NCBI GenBank assembly: GCA_963575745.1 | Contig: CAUYUJ010003069.1 | Location: 40,862 to 104,861, forward strand | Source of the DNA: Prorocentrum cordatum | Taxonomy: Eukaryota > Sar > Dinophyceae > Prorocentrales > Prorocentraceae | Length of the DNA: 64,000 bases | Reading direction: 5' to 3' | Shown: piece after piece, positions 1-10,646 of the stretch | How positions within the stretch are numbered: the first letter of the stretch is position 1 | Layout of the letters: each line of letters begins with the position of its first letter | Translations under genes and position numbers: made by a program | The notes under the pieces: generated by a model | Databases searched by the model: none | What the model was told of the DNA's origin: nothing | The model's input: the letters and a program-made list of their open reading frames with translations, nothing else

Positions 1-756
1 CGTTTTTTAGCCCTCCCAGGAGTCGAACAAAAACCCCTCCAACCACCCGCGAAAGGACCTCTCCAGGTCCAGGGGGAGGGGGTAGGGGGAGGGGTAAACC
101 CCTCCCCGAAGGGGAAGAAGGGGGTTGAGAACAGAGCGGGCTCTCTAAACCACTCACGCCCAAAGGGCTGGTGGGATTTTCGTCCAAAATCCCCCTGTAG
201 GGGACAGGTCCGACTTACGTTTACAATGTTTATGCTTTCCACGGATTGAGGGCAGGTGGTTTTCAAACCGTGGTTTTCACCTTGGCGCCGCGCACACTCG
301 TTCTGAAGCAGTGCACCTCTGGAAGGGGGGGTGGGGCGCCGTCGTGGCCATGTGGGGCCCCGCCGTCGTGTCTTTTTGTGAAAATGGACATTGCAGGACA
401 ACGGCAACGGAAACGGCAACAAAAGCAGCTCCGGAACCCATTCAGACGTTCTTCAGGCCTCCTAGATGGGGTCGACCAGAAATTCTGGGCCTCTCGGATG
501 GTGTCGGAGTAGAAAGGGGGGTCGGAGGGTCGCGCCGCGTCGCCGCTGCATCGCCGATGCGGCTCGATGTGGAGCGCGATTTTCTCGAAGGCGACGTCGC
601 CGATGCATCATTGGCGCCCCTGGTGCTTCATCGTCAATGCATCGCCGATGCATCGGCGATGCGTCGGCGATGCATTGGCGATGCGGCGCGATCTTCCTAC
701 CCCACCTACCCGGACCCCATCTGGGAGGCACTCTAACGAAGACAACTCCATATCCG
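1..756. other. Intergenic, with CATCGCCGATG palindromes
   Basis: No convincing gene is seen. Between about 535 and 690 the sequence is a dense cluster of CGATGC and GCATCG motifs. Positions 639..662 form a perfect 24-bp palindrome centred on GATGCATC, and the flanks 634..647 and 664..677 pair with each other. Open frames through the cluster are the same motif read in several frames and are not treated as genes. Confidence 0.5.
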
Positions 757-778
757 ATTCTGGCCATTCTGGCTCAAG
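757..778 (+). promoter_or_regulatory. Relict DinoSL, followed by a truncated second copy
   Basis: GCCATTCTGGCTCAAG at 763..778 matches the 3' 16 nt of the dinoflagellate spliced leader with one mismatch. A second truncated copy, CCAGTGGCTCAAG, follows at 779..791. Tandem relicts are the known signature of mRNAs that were trans-spliced, reverse transcribed and reinserted more than once. The relict lies 108 nt upstream of the ATG at 887. Confidence 0.7.
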
Positions 779-886
779 CCAGTGGCTCAAGTTTTGCCCA
801 AGACATTGTGGCAAGTCTTCAGGCATTTGGAACGCGGGGTTTTGCGCGTGTTGCCGACAAGCCCCTGTTGCCTCACCGTTACCGAC

Positions 887-1390
887 ATGAACGTCGCGGT
901 GTTTGCAGCAGCGTTCGCCATCCTGCTCGTCGGCCGCGGCGGCGTCGCCGCCGACGGCATGACCGAAACCCTGGAGGAGCGCCGCCTGGTGGAGGACGAC
1001 TCGCACAACTGCGACGACGCCACGAGCGAGGCCGACGGAGTGGGGCTGCTCTAGTCACGGGCGCTGAGCCCCGGCGGGACGCAGACCGCAGACATCAGCA
1101 AGGACGAAGCGCAGGATCTACCGATCGATATCAAGAAGCTCAACTCTACAATTCATCACGGGCATGAACATCCTGGCGACGTGTATCTCTTTTCCTCCTC
1201 TGATTGCAACATCGAGTGCCCAGAACCAAACACTTGGTGCTGCGGGCTGGGGATTGACATGAGAGGTAATCACATCTACACTTGCTGCGTTAATGATAAT
1301 ATTGTTCCAGGATACCGATGCGAGATAAAGGGGTTCTGGGACCCGTGCACGAGGGGATATTGTTGTACTGGACATTGTCGTCCGTGCTAG
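887..1390 (+). CDS. Cysteine-rich secreted peptide precursor interrupted by one in-frame TAG
   Basis: An ATG at 887 opens a signal-peptide-like N terminus (MNVAVFAAAFAILLV, then a likely cleavage site after VAA). An acidic pro-like segment follows. The same frame stays open to 1390 except for one TAG at 1052..1054. The C-terminal part, from about 1181, holds 12 cysteines with spacing C-x3-C-x6-CC-x13-CC-x10-C-x8-C-x4-CC-x3-C-x2-C and ends at the last cysteine plus stop. This is the layout of a secreted disulfide-rich peptide (prepropeptide), but I do not recognise the family and claim no activity. The TAG could be a nonsense mutation (pseudogene), part of an unrecognised short intron, or a sequence error. 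The relict SL upstream suggests retroposition. No restored protein is given. Confidence 0.55.
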
Positions 1391-1812
1391 ATCGTTTGTC
1401 CTCCGCTCTGCCCGCTCGGTTTAACGTCCTGCCCGTTTGCATGGCAATTTGCACGCTTGCTTTCAAGTCGTGCCCGCCGGGCCTGTCCGCCCGACGCGAC
1501 CCCCAGCGAAGCGAGATGGGCACCGTGAGATGGAGGAGACGAGCCTGTGAGGAGCTGGGTTATGAGGTAGGGGAGGTGGAGGAGGAGATCAGGCTAGCCG
1601 CGTTATTCGGCAGGAGTCGCTGTGGCATTTGTTGGTTGAGGCTGTGGTTGGGTCTTGGAGAGATCCTTCCCCTCCCAGAATGCTCCAGCCGCCTGGTGCG
1701 CATTTTGCATTCCGCCAGCTGGAACTGCCGCTCCTTTGGGAATAGGCGTCGCGCGCCACAGGGCTGCGGTTGTGTGGCGCGCGGTGCTGGCTGCTCGCCC
1801 GACTTCTCTTAG
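1391..1812. other. Spacer before the CT array
   Basis: No gene is supported. Open frames here simply run into the CT array downstream. Confidence 0.4.
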
Positions 1813-2806
<994 letters not shown>

Positions 2807-2984
2807 CTCTCGTTTACCCTTGTCTATCTGGCCGCTTCTCTTGCATGATCCATCGATTCGTTCGTTACTGCAGCACGTCGGCGCGAAAGGGGCGCTCTCG
2901 GGAGGGGATGAACCAGCGCTTTGCCGGACATACAACAAAAAAAAACAAACAACTCCATATCCGATTCATAAACGGCAGCCAGAG

Positions 2985-4250
2985 ACCGCCAAAGGCGGCT
3001 CCCAATGCCCTAAGCAGTCCTGACCGCTTGATCAATCCTGAGAGCCACGTCGGCTCCCATACCCCGTCCTGACCGCTTGACCAATCCTGCGATCCACGTC
3101 TGGCCTTGGCGGCAGGGAGTGCTAAAAAGTCAGAGGCCAGAAACAAACAACGGAAACGGCAACATCAACGGCTCCGGAAATGGATTCGGAACCAGCACCA
3201 GCAATAACCACGGCGACAGTTCTGGAATAAAAATGACGCGGGAGCCAACAACAAATGGCAACATTATTGTCGTTTCCAGGGCCATGTAAGAAAAGGGTAT
3301 CACAAGTTAATGCAGAGGACGGTTACATCTGGCCGAACCTAGCACATAGATGGGTCACACGGCACCTTGAGCGGCTTCAAGTCGTCAGGTCTCTCCGCCA
3401 AGTGGGCTTCGCCCGTTCTTAGCCCAGAACGCTGCCTTTGTGAGCCGCTCGGTGCACTCGCAGCCCATGCATGAGCTGCGCTTGGCCACACTGATAACCC
3501 CGCTGGAGCCGACTGGAGCATCCCCGATGCAGTTGTGGCCGACGGTAGCCAGCATCCCGCAGTGATCCAAGCAGGAACCCGCCTGGTTTGGCCCCCGAGC
3601 GCCCAAGGCCCTTGCGGTCCTCATGCGGGCGGGGCGGAGGAGAGCAGCCTGCGGCCCGCAGGCTGGGAGGCTCCCCGAGTATCACCGTCGCCACTGTGGC
3701 GCAGCGACGGGGGAGGAGAGGAGCAAGGGCGAGGGAGGAGGAGCAGGAGCAAGGAGGAAGAAGGGGGAGCGCGACGCGAGAGGGGGGGGGATAGTGAGCC
3801 ATGAAAGCGACGGTGCTGTCTTTCGGCCGGTTCCATTGTGCCGTTTTCGTTGCTGGTTCCGGCGCCGTTGTTTTCCAGGTCCGTCGCCGTTGTTACTGCC
3901 GGTTTGGGGTTTGGTTTTGTTGTGTCACTGCTTCCATTTCCAAGACATTTTTGCTGAAAAAGTGGAAGAACGGCCTTGCTGTTTGCGGGGCCCATTCAGA
4001 AGGGGTGTTCGGTGAGAGGGCGATGGGCCAACTCAGAGTCAGGTCTCGGCGATCGCTGTCCTTGCGGCGGTTCTCGTGACGGTCGTCGTGATGTATAGTT
4101 GGTGTTTTAATGTTTGTTTTGTCCATCAGTTGTTTGTTTCTGGCATGTGATCTTTTAGCCCTCTTTACCGCCAAGGCCAGACGTGCCTCGCAGGATTGGT
4201 CAAACGGTCAGGACGGGGTGCGAGTCGGATCTGAGTTGCTTAGGGCAAGG
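2985..4250. repeat. Inverted repeat pair flanking about 0.95 kb
   Basis: The left arm (about 3049..3149) contains CCCCGTCCTGACCGCTTGAC and CACGTCTGGCCTTGGCGG and ends CCAGAAACAAACAA. The right arm (about 4127..4229) carries the reverse complement of the same blocks. Both arms also share a CCCTAAGCA block further out (left 3009.., right 4238..). Inside, both shoulders are rich in AACGGC/GCCGTT triplets, which gives Asn/Gly-rich frames. It looks like a foldback element or the two ends of an inserted segment. No transposase is seen inside. Confidence 0.7.
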
Positions 4251-6550
4251 CGGAGGGTGAGGGATACGTTGTTGTTTTGGAGCGCGTTTGAAAGAGATGG
4301 GGTATTGGTCGGCCTGGCCGCATCGACATGAAATGAAGTTGCACGTCCCCCGCCACGATCTCACAACCATGACAGAAGCAGCGTCTTTTTAGCAATGGCG
4401 TTCGTTAGTTCAATTGCGAAGATGGGGATGATCCTCTCCGACTTTCTGCTCCGTATTGTCAGGTGCGGGCAGCTGCCAAGTTCTTCGGGTATAACGCCTC
4501 CAGAGCGCGACATGGCACACCCACCTCTTTGAAGAAGTGTACCATCCATAGAGTTGCCGTTGCCTTGTATCAGTTGTTCCATCGTACGCTTGTTTGCAGC
4601 ATTATTTGCGTGCAGAAAGTATATCGGAATATATGTGTATATACCTCGAACTATGTATGTATATGTGTTCCCGCCTCAGTTTCATGTATCGTCTCATCAT
4701 GTTTCCCTCTGTGTCCCACGTTCTTGAAATCTCAATGCTTCTCGTGCTCTTCTTCTGAATGTGTCTCGTGTCAATCCCGTTTCGTGTTTGTTTGGGACCG
4801 TGCAGATCTTTCTAGGACTGGGGAAGGGCACGTACAGAGTTGCAGGCAGATGCGTTGAAAAGCCCGACTCCGTCGATGCGGATACTGGTGCGGGCAGCAA
4901 TCCAGACAGAAACCCAAAACGATACGAAGTACTCGAGTCTGGGGCATGGGCGTTGGCCCACGTGGTCGCAGTGCGCTCTCTACGTGAGCACTCGCAGGGG
5001 TGCGACGAGGATGACTCTTCGTGGCCTGGGCTGACGAGGTGCCCTGCTCTCGAGAGCGCGACGGCAACCTCGCATTGCGCGGCGCCCAGCGTTGCAGGCG
5101 ACCTAGCACCATAGCTTCAGCACGCTGCCGCCCAAGAGCTCGCGAGCGACGAGGCACCTGGCTTCCCATTGCAGGGCAGCGTGCGGGGCCGCAGGTCGCA
5201 CCCTGCTCCGGGATGCCTTCGAGTACGTCCAGAACCGCACGCCGCCGGTTCGGTTCTCGGGCGTTCAAGCGGGCGGGGGAGGGAAGGAGTGAGGATGGAC
5301 GGTTGGGACGCTCATCCCGTGGCGCTGGGTTCATGCGATTGCAGCGCTGGGGGAGTTCCGCGTCGCCACGGAGGGCGGCTGAAGCATTGTTTTGGGAGCT
5401 GCTCCGAGAGACAGTCGGGCGCCGAGTGAGAAGATTACGGCAAGGGCCGCCCGTGGGGCATGCAGCTCTTGCAGGAGGGCCCTGGAGCGGTCGTGGGAAC
5501 CGAGGATCGTCCTCCGTGTGTGTTGTCGCGCACTCGGCACGGGGAGAGGAGGCACGTGTCCGGGGTCCATCGTGCCGCCGCGGTCTCGGGATGCGCGATC
5601 ACAACAGACAGTGGGGGGACAACGACAGGAAACACCCTGCGTTTCGCCGGGGTGCCCCTGGGTCTCTGTGGCTGGCGTTTGGCGCGGGAGTTCGCCGCGC
5701 CCTGGAGGAAACTGCAAATGCCAGGGCACCCTGGGTTCATTGGGCGTCGCCGGTCAGTTTCGGGGCGCGCCACCCTGGCCTGAGTCAAGTGGGCAAGTTT
5801 CTTGCCTCCGAGGAGAAGTCGTGGCCTATCTGTTTGTGCAAAGCCCGCAGCTCACACGTTCGATCGCGTTGGGTTTCTTGATGTCAAATTGCTTGACGCC
5901 ATCAGTCAAGAAATGACTTGGGCCAGGGTGCCCTGGGTTTCTTCGCTTGCACCCGAAGTGCAAGAAACCCAACCCTGGACCAAGAAACCTCTGTGGTTTC
6001 AGGGTTGGGTTTCTTGTGCATCGATCCCCACTGTAGCACCAGCAAGGAGGTGGAACGGAGAGATTTCCAGAAAGTCCGCGACATCGATCCCATCGTTTGT
6101 GAGAGAGAGGGAGAAAAAGAGAGAGAGAGAGAGAAAAAAAAAAAAGAGTGAGAGGCAGACAGGGAGTGATAGAGAGAGAGAGAGAAACATATAGAAAGAG
6201 AGGGAGCGGTATTTAGAGGTATTGTTGTTGTTGTTGAAGGATACAGCCGTGCCTGTACCTTGCGCGCTTCTCCAAGTGTGCGAACGCATCTAGCTGTTTC
6301 TCCCCCAGGGGCGCCTCCTCTCAGGGGATCGCCCTTGTCTTAAAAAGTGTAGCTGGACGGGTCCGCGCTGCCGCCTCGTGGCCGCGTGCGCTCGGCGGCT
6401 CCTGCGAGGTGCCGCCACGTGGTCGCCCCGTTGGCCGCCTCGCGGGGCCGCCTCGTGCGCCGCTGCCTAGGTCCGGCAAGGCCTCGCCCCGTGGCCGCCC
6501 CGTGGCTGCCTGCGTGCGCCGGGTGGGCCCGGCGAGAGGTCGCCCCGTGG
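4251..6550. other. No recognisable gene; hairpin and GA tract
   Basis: An open frame at 5021..5881 (plus) is arginine-rich and resembles nothing I know, so it is not called a gene. A hairpin is formed by CAAGAAACCCAACCCTG (5961..5977) and its exact complement at 6000..6016. A GA-rich microsatellite lies at about 6100..6200. Confidence 0.4.
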
Positions 6551-6722
6551 CCGCCTCCTCCTCCTCCTCCTCCTCCTCCTCCGCCTCCTCCTCCTCCTCC
6601 TCCTCCTCCTCCCCCTCCCCCTCCTCCTCCTCCTCCTCCCCCTCCCCCTCCTCCTCCTCCTCCTCCTCCTCCTCCTCCTCCTCCTCCTCCTCCTCCTCCT
6701 CCTCCCCTTCTCCTTCTCCTCC
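6551..6722. repeat. (CTC)n microsatellite
   Basis: Trinucleotide CCT/CTC array with a few CCCCCT interruptions, inside GC-rich DNA full of GTGGCCGCC-type motifs. Poly-Pro and poly-Gly frames here are not genes. Confidence 0.95.
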
Positions 6723-6934
6723 TCCCAGTCTGGCCCGGGCCGCGGCCTCCCCCCGTCTGGCCGCCTGGGTGCGAGTTTGGGCCGCGTTGCCGCCCTGTGG
6801 CCGCCTCGTGGCCCCCGCGGTGTGTTCGCCACGCCGGCTGCGCCACGTGGCTCACAGCAGAAGTCGGCGGTGAGCGAGTGGGGGAAGCGAGCGCGTGGGC
6901 GGGCCTCCTCAAAGGGCTCGTGCGTCCCCACGCC

Positions 6935-7065
6935 GTCTGAGAAGTGGCCCAAGCCTTCCCCGAAGACACAACAAGCTTCTCAGGAGGCGCGAGGACTTCT
7001 GAGAAGCCACGCCGCCTTCTGAGAAGGCCTCCTCCTTCTCGCTTCCCACCCTCGCTCGCCGCCGA
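6935..7065. repeat. Dispersed CTTCTGAGAAG repeat, copy 1
   Basis: Contains three CTTCTGAGAAG/CTTCTCAGG blocks followed by the tail CTCGCTTCCCACCCTCGCTCG. Related copies lie at about 38510..38670 and 40490..40645 with the same order of blocks and the same CTCGCCGCC end. Confidence 0.65.
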
Positions 7066-7395
7066 AAAGGACTGCACCACTTGGCCTACGCATCCGCAGT
7101 GCAGCTGCGACTGACCCTGTGACTGTGAAGGCCTTGCGGCTGGTGCACCGCTGACTCTGAATCGGAAGCCGGGCAATGGGCTGCTAAATCCGTGGCTGCT
7201 AAAATCGACCTCCCAGAAGTTGTCTTCGTCCTTCTGGGAAGAAGCCCGCTGACTGTTTCGCGTGCCGCGCCTCCTTCCGGGACGCTGTTTTCTCCCTCCG
7301 GGAGGGCAGTTTTCGCATCCACGGCTTTAGCAGCCCTCGCCCAGTTTTCGGCTGCAGGCGCGGGGCGGCCAGCGCCGCCCACCCCGAGCAGCATC

Positions 7396-7599
7396 TGGAC
7401 GCCCGACATGGGTACGGAAAGAATGGGTACGATGCCCAACAGCAGTTCCTGCTCTCTTTGAACAGGACCCGCCGCCCGCGCCGCCGCGGCCTGTGCCCCT
7501 TTGAGAGCCGCCCGCCCAACAGCGGCCGCTGTTGGTTTGGAACCACATTTGCTGCTGGGCATTGTACCCATTCTTTCCGCACCCATTTCGGGCGTCCAA
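7396..7599. repeat. Foldback element with about 49-bp arms
   Basis: The left arm 7396..7444 (TGGACGCCCGACATGGGTAC onward) is matched in inverse orientation at 7551..7599 (ending TTTCGGGCGTCCA) with few mismatches. The loop between is GC-rich and partly self-complementary. A third partial copy of the right arm (CCCACTTCGGGCGTCC) is at about 7769..7790. Confidence 0.75.
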
Positions 7600-7607
7600 A
7601 TCCTCCT

Positions 7608-7682
7608 CCTCCTCCTCCTCCTCCTCCTCTCCTCCTTTTCCTCCTCCTCCTCCTCCTCCTCCTCCTCCTTCTCCTCCTCCTC
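7608..7682. repeat. (CTC)n microsatellite
   Basis: CTC array directly after the right arm of the foldback element. Confidence 0.9.
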
Positions 7683-8009
7683 CCCCACGCGCCGGCGCCC
7701 TCTTCCCACAGCGCCTCGCGAAATCTTGGTCCTGCCTCCCGCAGCTCTGCCCCTGGCACGCCCATTTCGTACCCACTTCGGGCGTCCAAAGAGCAGGCGG
7801 GGCCTCCCCCGCGGGGCCGCCGGGCCCCGCGGCGTGCCCTCCCGCTGGCCCCGCGGGGGTGGCCCGGGGCCACGGCCGGGGCCCGGCTGGGGCCTCGCCC
7901 TCGGCCGCGTGCACGGCCAGGGCCCTGGCTTCCTGGCGCGGGCCCAGATCGGAGGGGGCCTCCTTTTCTTCTTGCGCAGGCTGCCGAGCGCACGCGCTCG
8001 TAGCGTCAG

Positions 8010-9173
8010 TTGCGCGTCGGCGGGCCGACGCGTACGCGCTCGCACTGCTGGAGCGCCAGCAATGGCAAACGCACAAGTTTGCAAGAGAACAAGCGGAGCG
8101 CGAGAAACCTCCTCCACCAGCCACTCCTCAGAATCCACCAGACCTCAGCACAACCCCCAATGGCAGGACGGGAGCGAGAGGGAAAGACCGAGATCGCGCC
8201 GTACTTGGCGTCCCTTGCACAAATCAGGCAGGCGCTGCAGATCATGGCCACAAAGTCTGAGAAATAACAGACGAGCATGACCAACAGCGAAAAACAGACA
8301 GGCGGACAAGGTGCTGCAAAATAATGCAAGACAGCGAGCATGCAAGCAAGGGACAACAAGAGGATGGTGGTGATGGATGATGGGAGAGCATGATCAACAC
8401 AGCAGAAGGAGAGGATGAACCAGCGCATCAATGCAGGAAGACGGCTTAGGGACCAAGAGCATGGAGAATCACAAGGATCAAGGGGACCGAACGACTTAAC
8501 GCAAACAAGCCCTGCTACTTGGTCTCTGGCCGAATCCCAAAGCGTTATGAGCTGCGCGAAGAGCGATGAGACGCTCTCGCAAGACCAGCTCTTCAGACTC
8601 CACCTCGGAATCACCAGTTGTGGCTATGGGGCGCCACCGCCCAAGTGCCAGTGATGTGGCCAACACGGCCTCAGCAAGAGCGAGAGAGAGTTGAAGAGAC
8701 CACGCACCTTGGGGCCTGGAGGGGTTCACTGGGGCCCCCGACAGGTCCCTCTCAAAGTTGGAGACGCAATGCACGCTCAGGACAGACAGGCCCTCAGGCA
8801 TGCCTACTGCAGGTTGTGGGACCCGACGCAGAAGTACTCGCCGCTGTTGGACTGCAGCTCGAAGTTCTGGTACAACTGCAAGAGCCACAGCGGTGCGAGC
8901 CGTAGGCGCAACCACTGCCATAGGAACTCCCAAAGCGTGAGCTCCAAAAAGAAACTGCAGCAGACATCGTAACTCAGTGTTACCGGAAATCACCTGGTCG
9001 CGTAGCCGTGGGGGTAGTCGCGGTTCGCCCCACGGTGCAGTCGATGATCGAAGTACTGCTCGGTCCCCAGCTCGACTCAGGTTGGCGCCAAGAAAATGTG
9101 GCCTGTCTCGAACAACTGATCGTTCGGCTTCTGCGAGGCTGGAAGGTACTGCTGCACGCCTCCACGTAGTCAG
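8010..9173 (+). pseudogene. Degenerate coding stretch, unknown
   Basis: Three short plus-strand stretches read like protein but lie in different frames. The first is about 8040..8267 (LLERQQWQTHKFAREQAER, then a Pro/Thr-rich stretch). The second is 8760..8900. The third ends at 9173 (KRELQKETAADIV, then VQSMIEVLLGPQLDSGW). The third is preceded in frame by two TAG codons. No family is recognised; an ORF1-like remnant of a retroelement is possible. A competing minus-strand frame (8496..9380) is also open, so the strand is uncertain. Confidence 0.25.
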
Positions 9174-9442
9174 CTTCGGAGCCGCAATGATACCTGCAAC
9201 TTTGCCTTCAGACATTCCCCTCATCAACTTGTCGACCTCCGACGCACCGAGCAACCATTGCACGCGCTCACCATCCTCGTCCGCCGCCGACTCGTGCTGG
9301 ACATGGACCGCTGCCTGGTGACGGGAAAGAAGGCGCACCCAGTTACAACAATCGCTCATATCATCATTGTAGTACAGCATATGAACTTCATCTGCTGCCC
9401 CTTACGATGTTCTTGTCAAACGTAGAGGAACATCGCCCGTGG

Positions 9443-10646
9443 TCACCTGGATCGTGGGCGGTGGTATGGGATGGTACGGATCGCCTCGCCCTCCCCAATG
9501 CTGACCTTCAACTCCATCATTGGGTTCAAATCTCGACTTCTGGAATACTCTAAGCCTATGATATCCTCTGTGTGCCTGGTCCCGCTCAGCAAGTAGATCT
9601 TCTTGTCGTCGGAGGTGAGCCTCGGCCTCGCCAAGTAGGGGCGTATGTTGTTCAAGCCATTGCAAACATCGGTTCCCGACTTTGCGCAAGCGTTTGATAA
9701 GCGATGATCGATTGCCAAAGATTCTGCCGCATGCTCCGCATTGGTTGCCTCATGCCGCTTTTTGTGCCAAGTCGATAGGGTTGTGCTCAAGTTGATGTCG
9801 GCGCCATGCTGCAACAGTCGCCACCGTCTCGCCACATGTGTAACAAAGATACTTCAGCTGCGAGGCTTCAGGGAGATGTTCAGGCTGGGCATGTCCACTT
9901 CGACGGAGCCAACCTTGGTCAGACAGTCGATCCAACTCCAGCGGCAACCAGTGTTTCCATACGCGGTTGGCAAGCAGCTTGAACTCGTGAGGAGCATCAG
10001 AAGCGAACTCAAACCACCGTCGTAGAGTCCAGTCTTCGGTTCCACCTTTAATGTTGGACTTGCCCAGCCATCGAAAGTCCTCAAGTATCAACGATGTCCA
10101 AGAAACGTTTTGCAAGGCCATCATATCGACCAAGAAGAACAACGCTGAGGGTGCTGTGGTGAACAATGATCCAACATATATAAGCCGCCTCCTTCTGATA
10201 ACATGCTCAATTCCCACCCGCTTTGCCAGCCGCAATACCTCGGCGTCCAGTGTGTAGTCGTTCGTCTCCATATGGTGCTGCTTCCCAATCGCCGTGCGAT
10301 ATGAGCGAAGCCTAGGGGCCTCCAGGGCCTTCTTCTGGGATTGCCGCATACCATGCCAAACCTCAGTAATATATAGAAGATGAGCGTTAGCAAGGACATC
10401 GCAAATATTTACCTTAGCCGCTGGCGACAACCGATGTAGTCGAGCCGTCATCCTTCGAATCGGGTCCAGAGCCGTCTTCTGTTTGCTGGTAGCCAGAGCT
10501 ATACGTGGCCCAAGCGACGCCTCCTCGTCCACTATGGTCCCCAAGTACTTGTAGTCTCTCACAAGGTGAGCTTCAACGTGCCACTCTGGTGTCACGATCT
10601 TGGCGTTTGAGAAAGCCTTGCCGGCGAATAGTAAGATCTCGAGCAC
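9443..10646 (-). CDS. LINE-A ORF2, C-terminal thumb and finger region
   Basis: Two overlapping frames (9750..10646 and 9443..9835) continue from the RT. The first includes the thumb motif YKYLGTIVDEEAS and ends in a CYTCGET...HQLEH zinc finger of CCHH type, as found after the RT in many LINEs. The second contains a related WHKKRHEATN motif and ends near the element's 3' end at about 9443. The frame change is near 9800. Confidence 0.6.

Noticed and set aside
5021-5881. 286-codon plus-strand frame
   Set aside because: Arg/Gly/Ala-rich, overlapped by equally open frames on the other strand, no motif and no leader relict.
6340-8260. Several GC-rich frames with poly-Pro, poly-Gly or Arg runs
   Set aside because: They run through CTC arrays and foldback arms and exist on both strands equally.
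8496-9380. 294-codon minus-strand frame downstream of LINE-A
   Set aside because: No RT, RNase H or finger motif; plus-strand pieces over the same bases are at least as protein-like.
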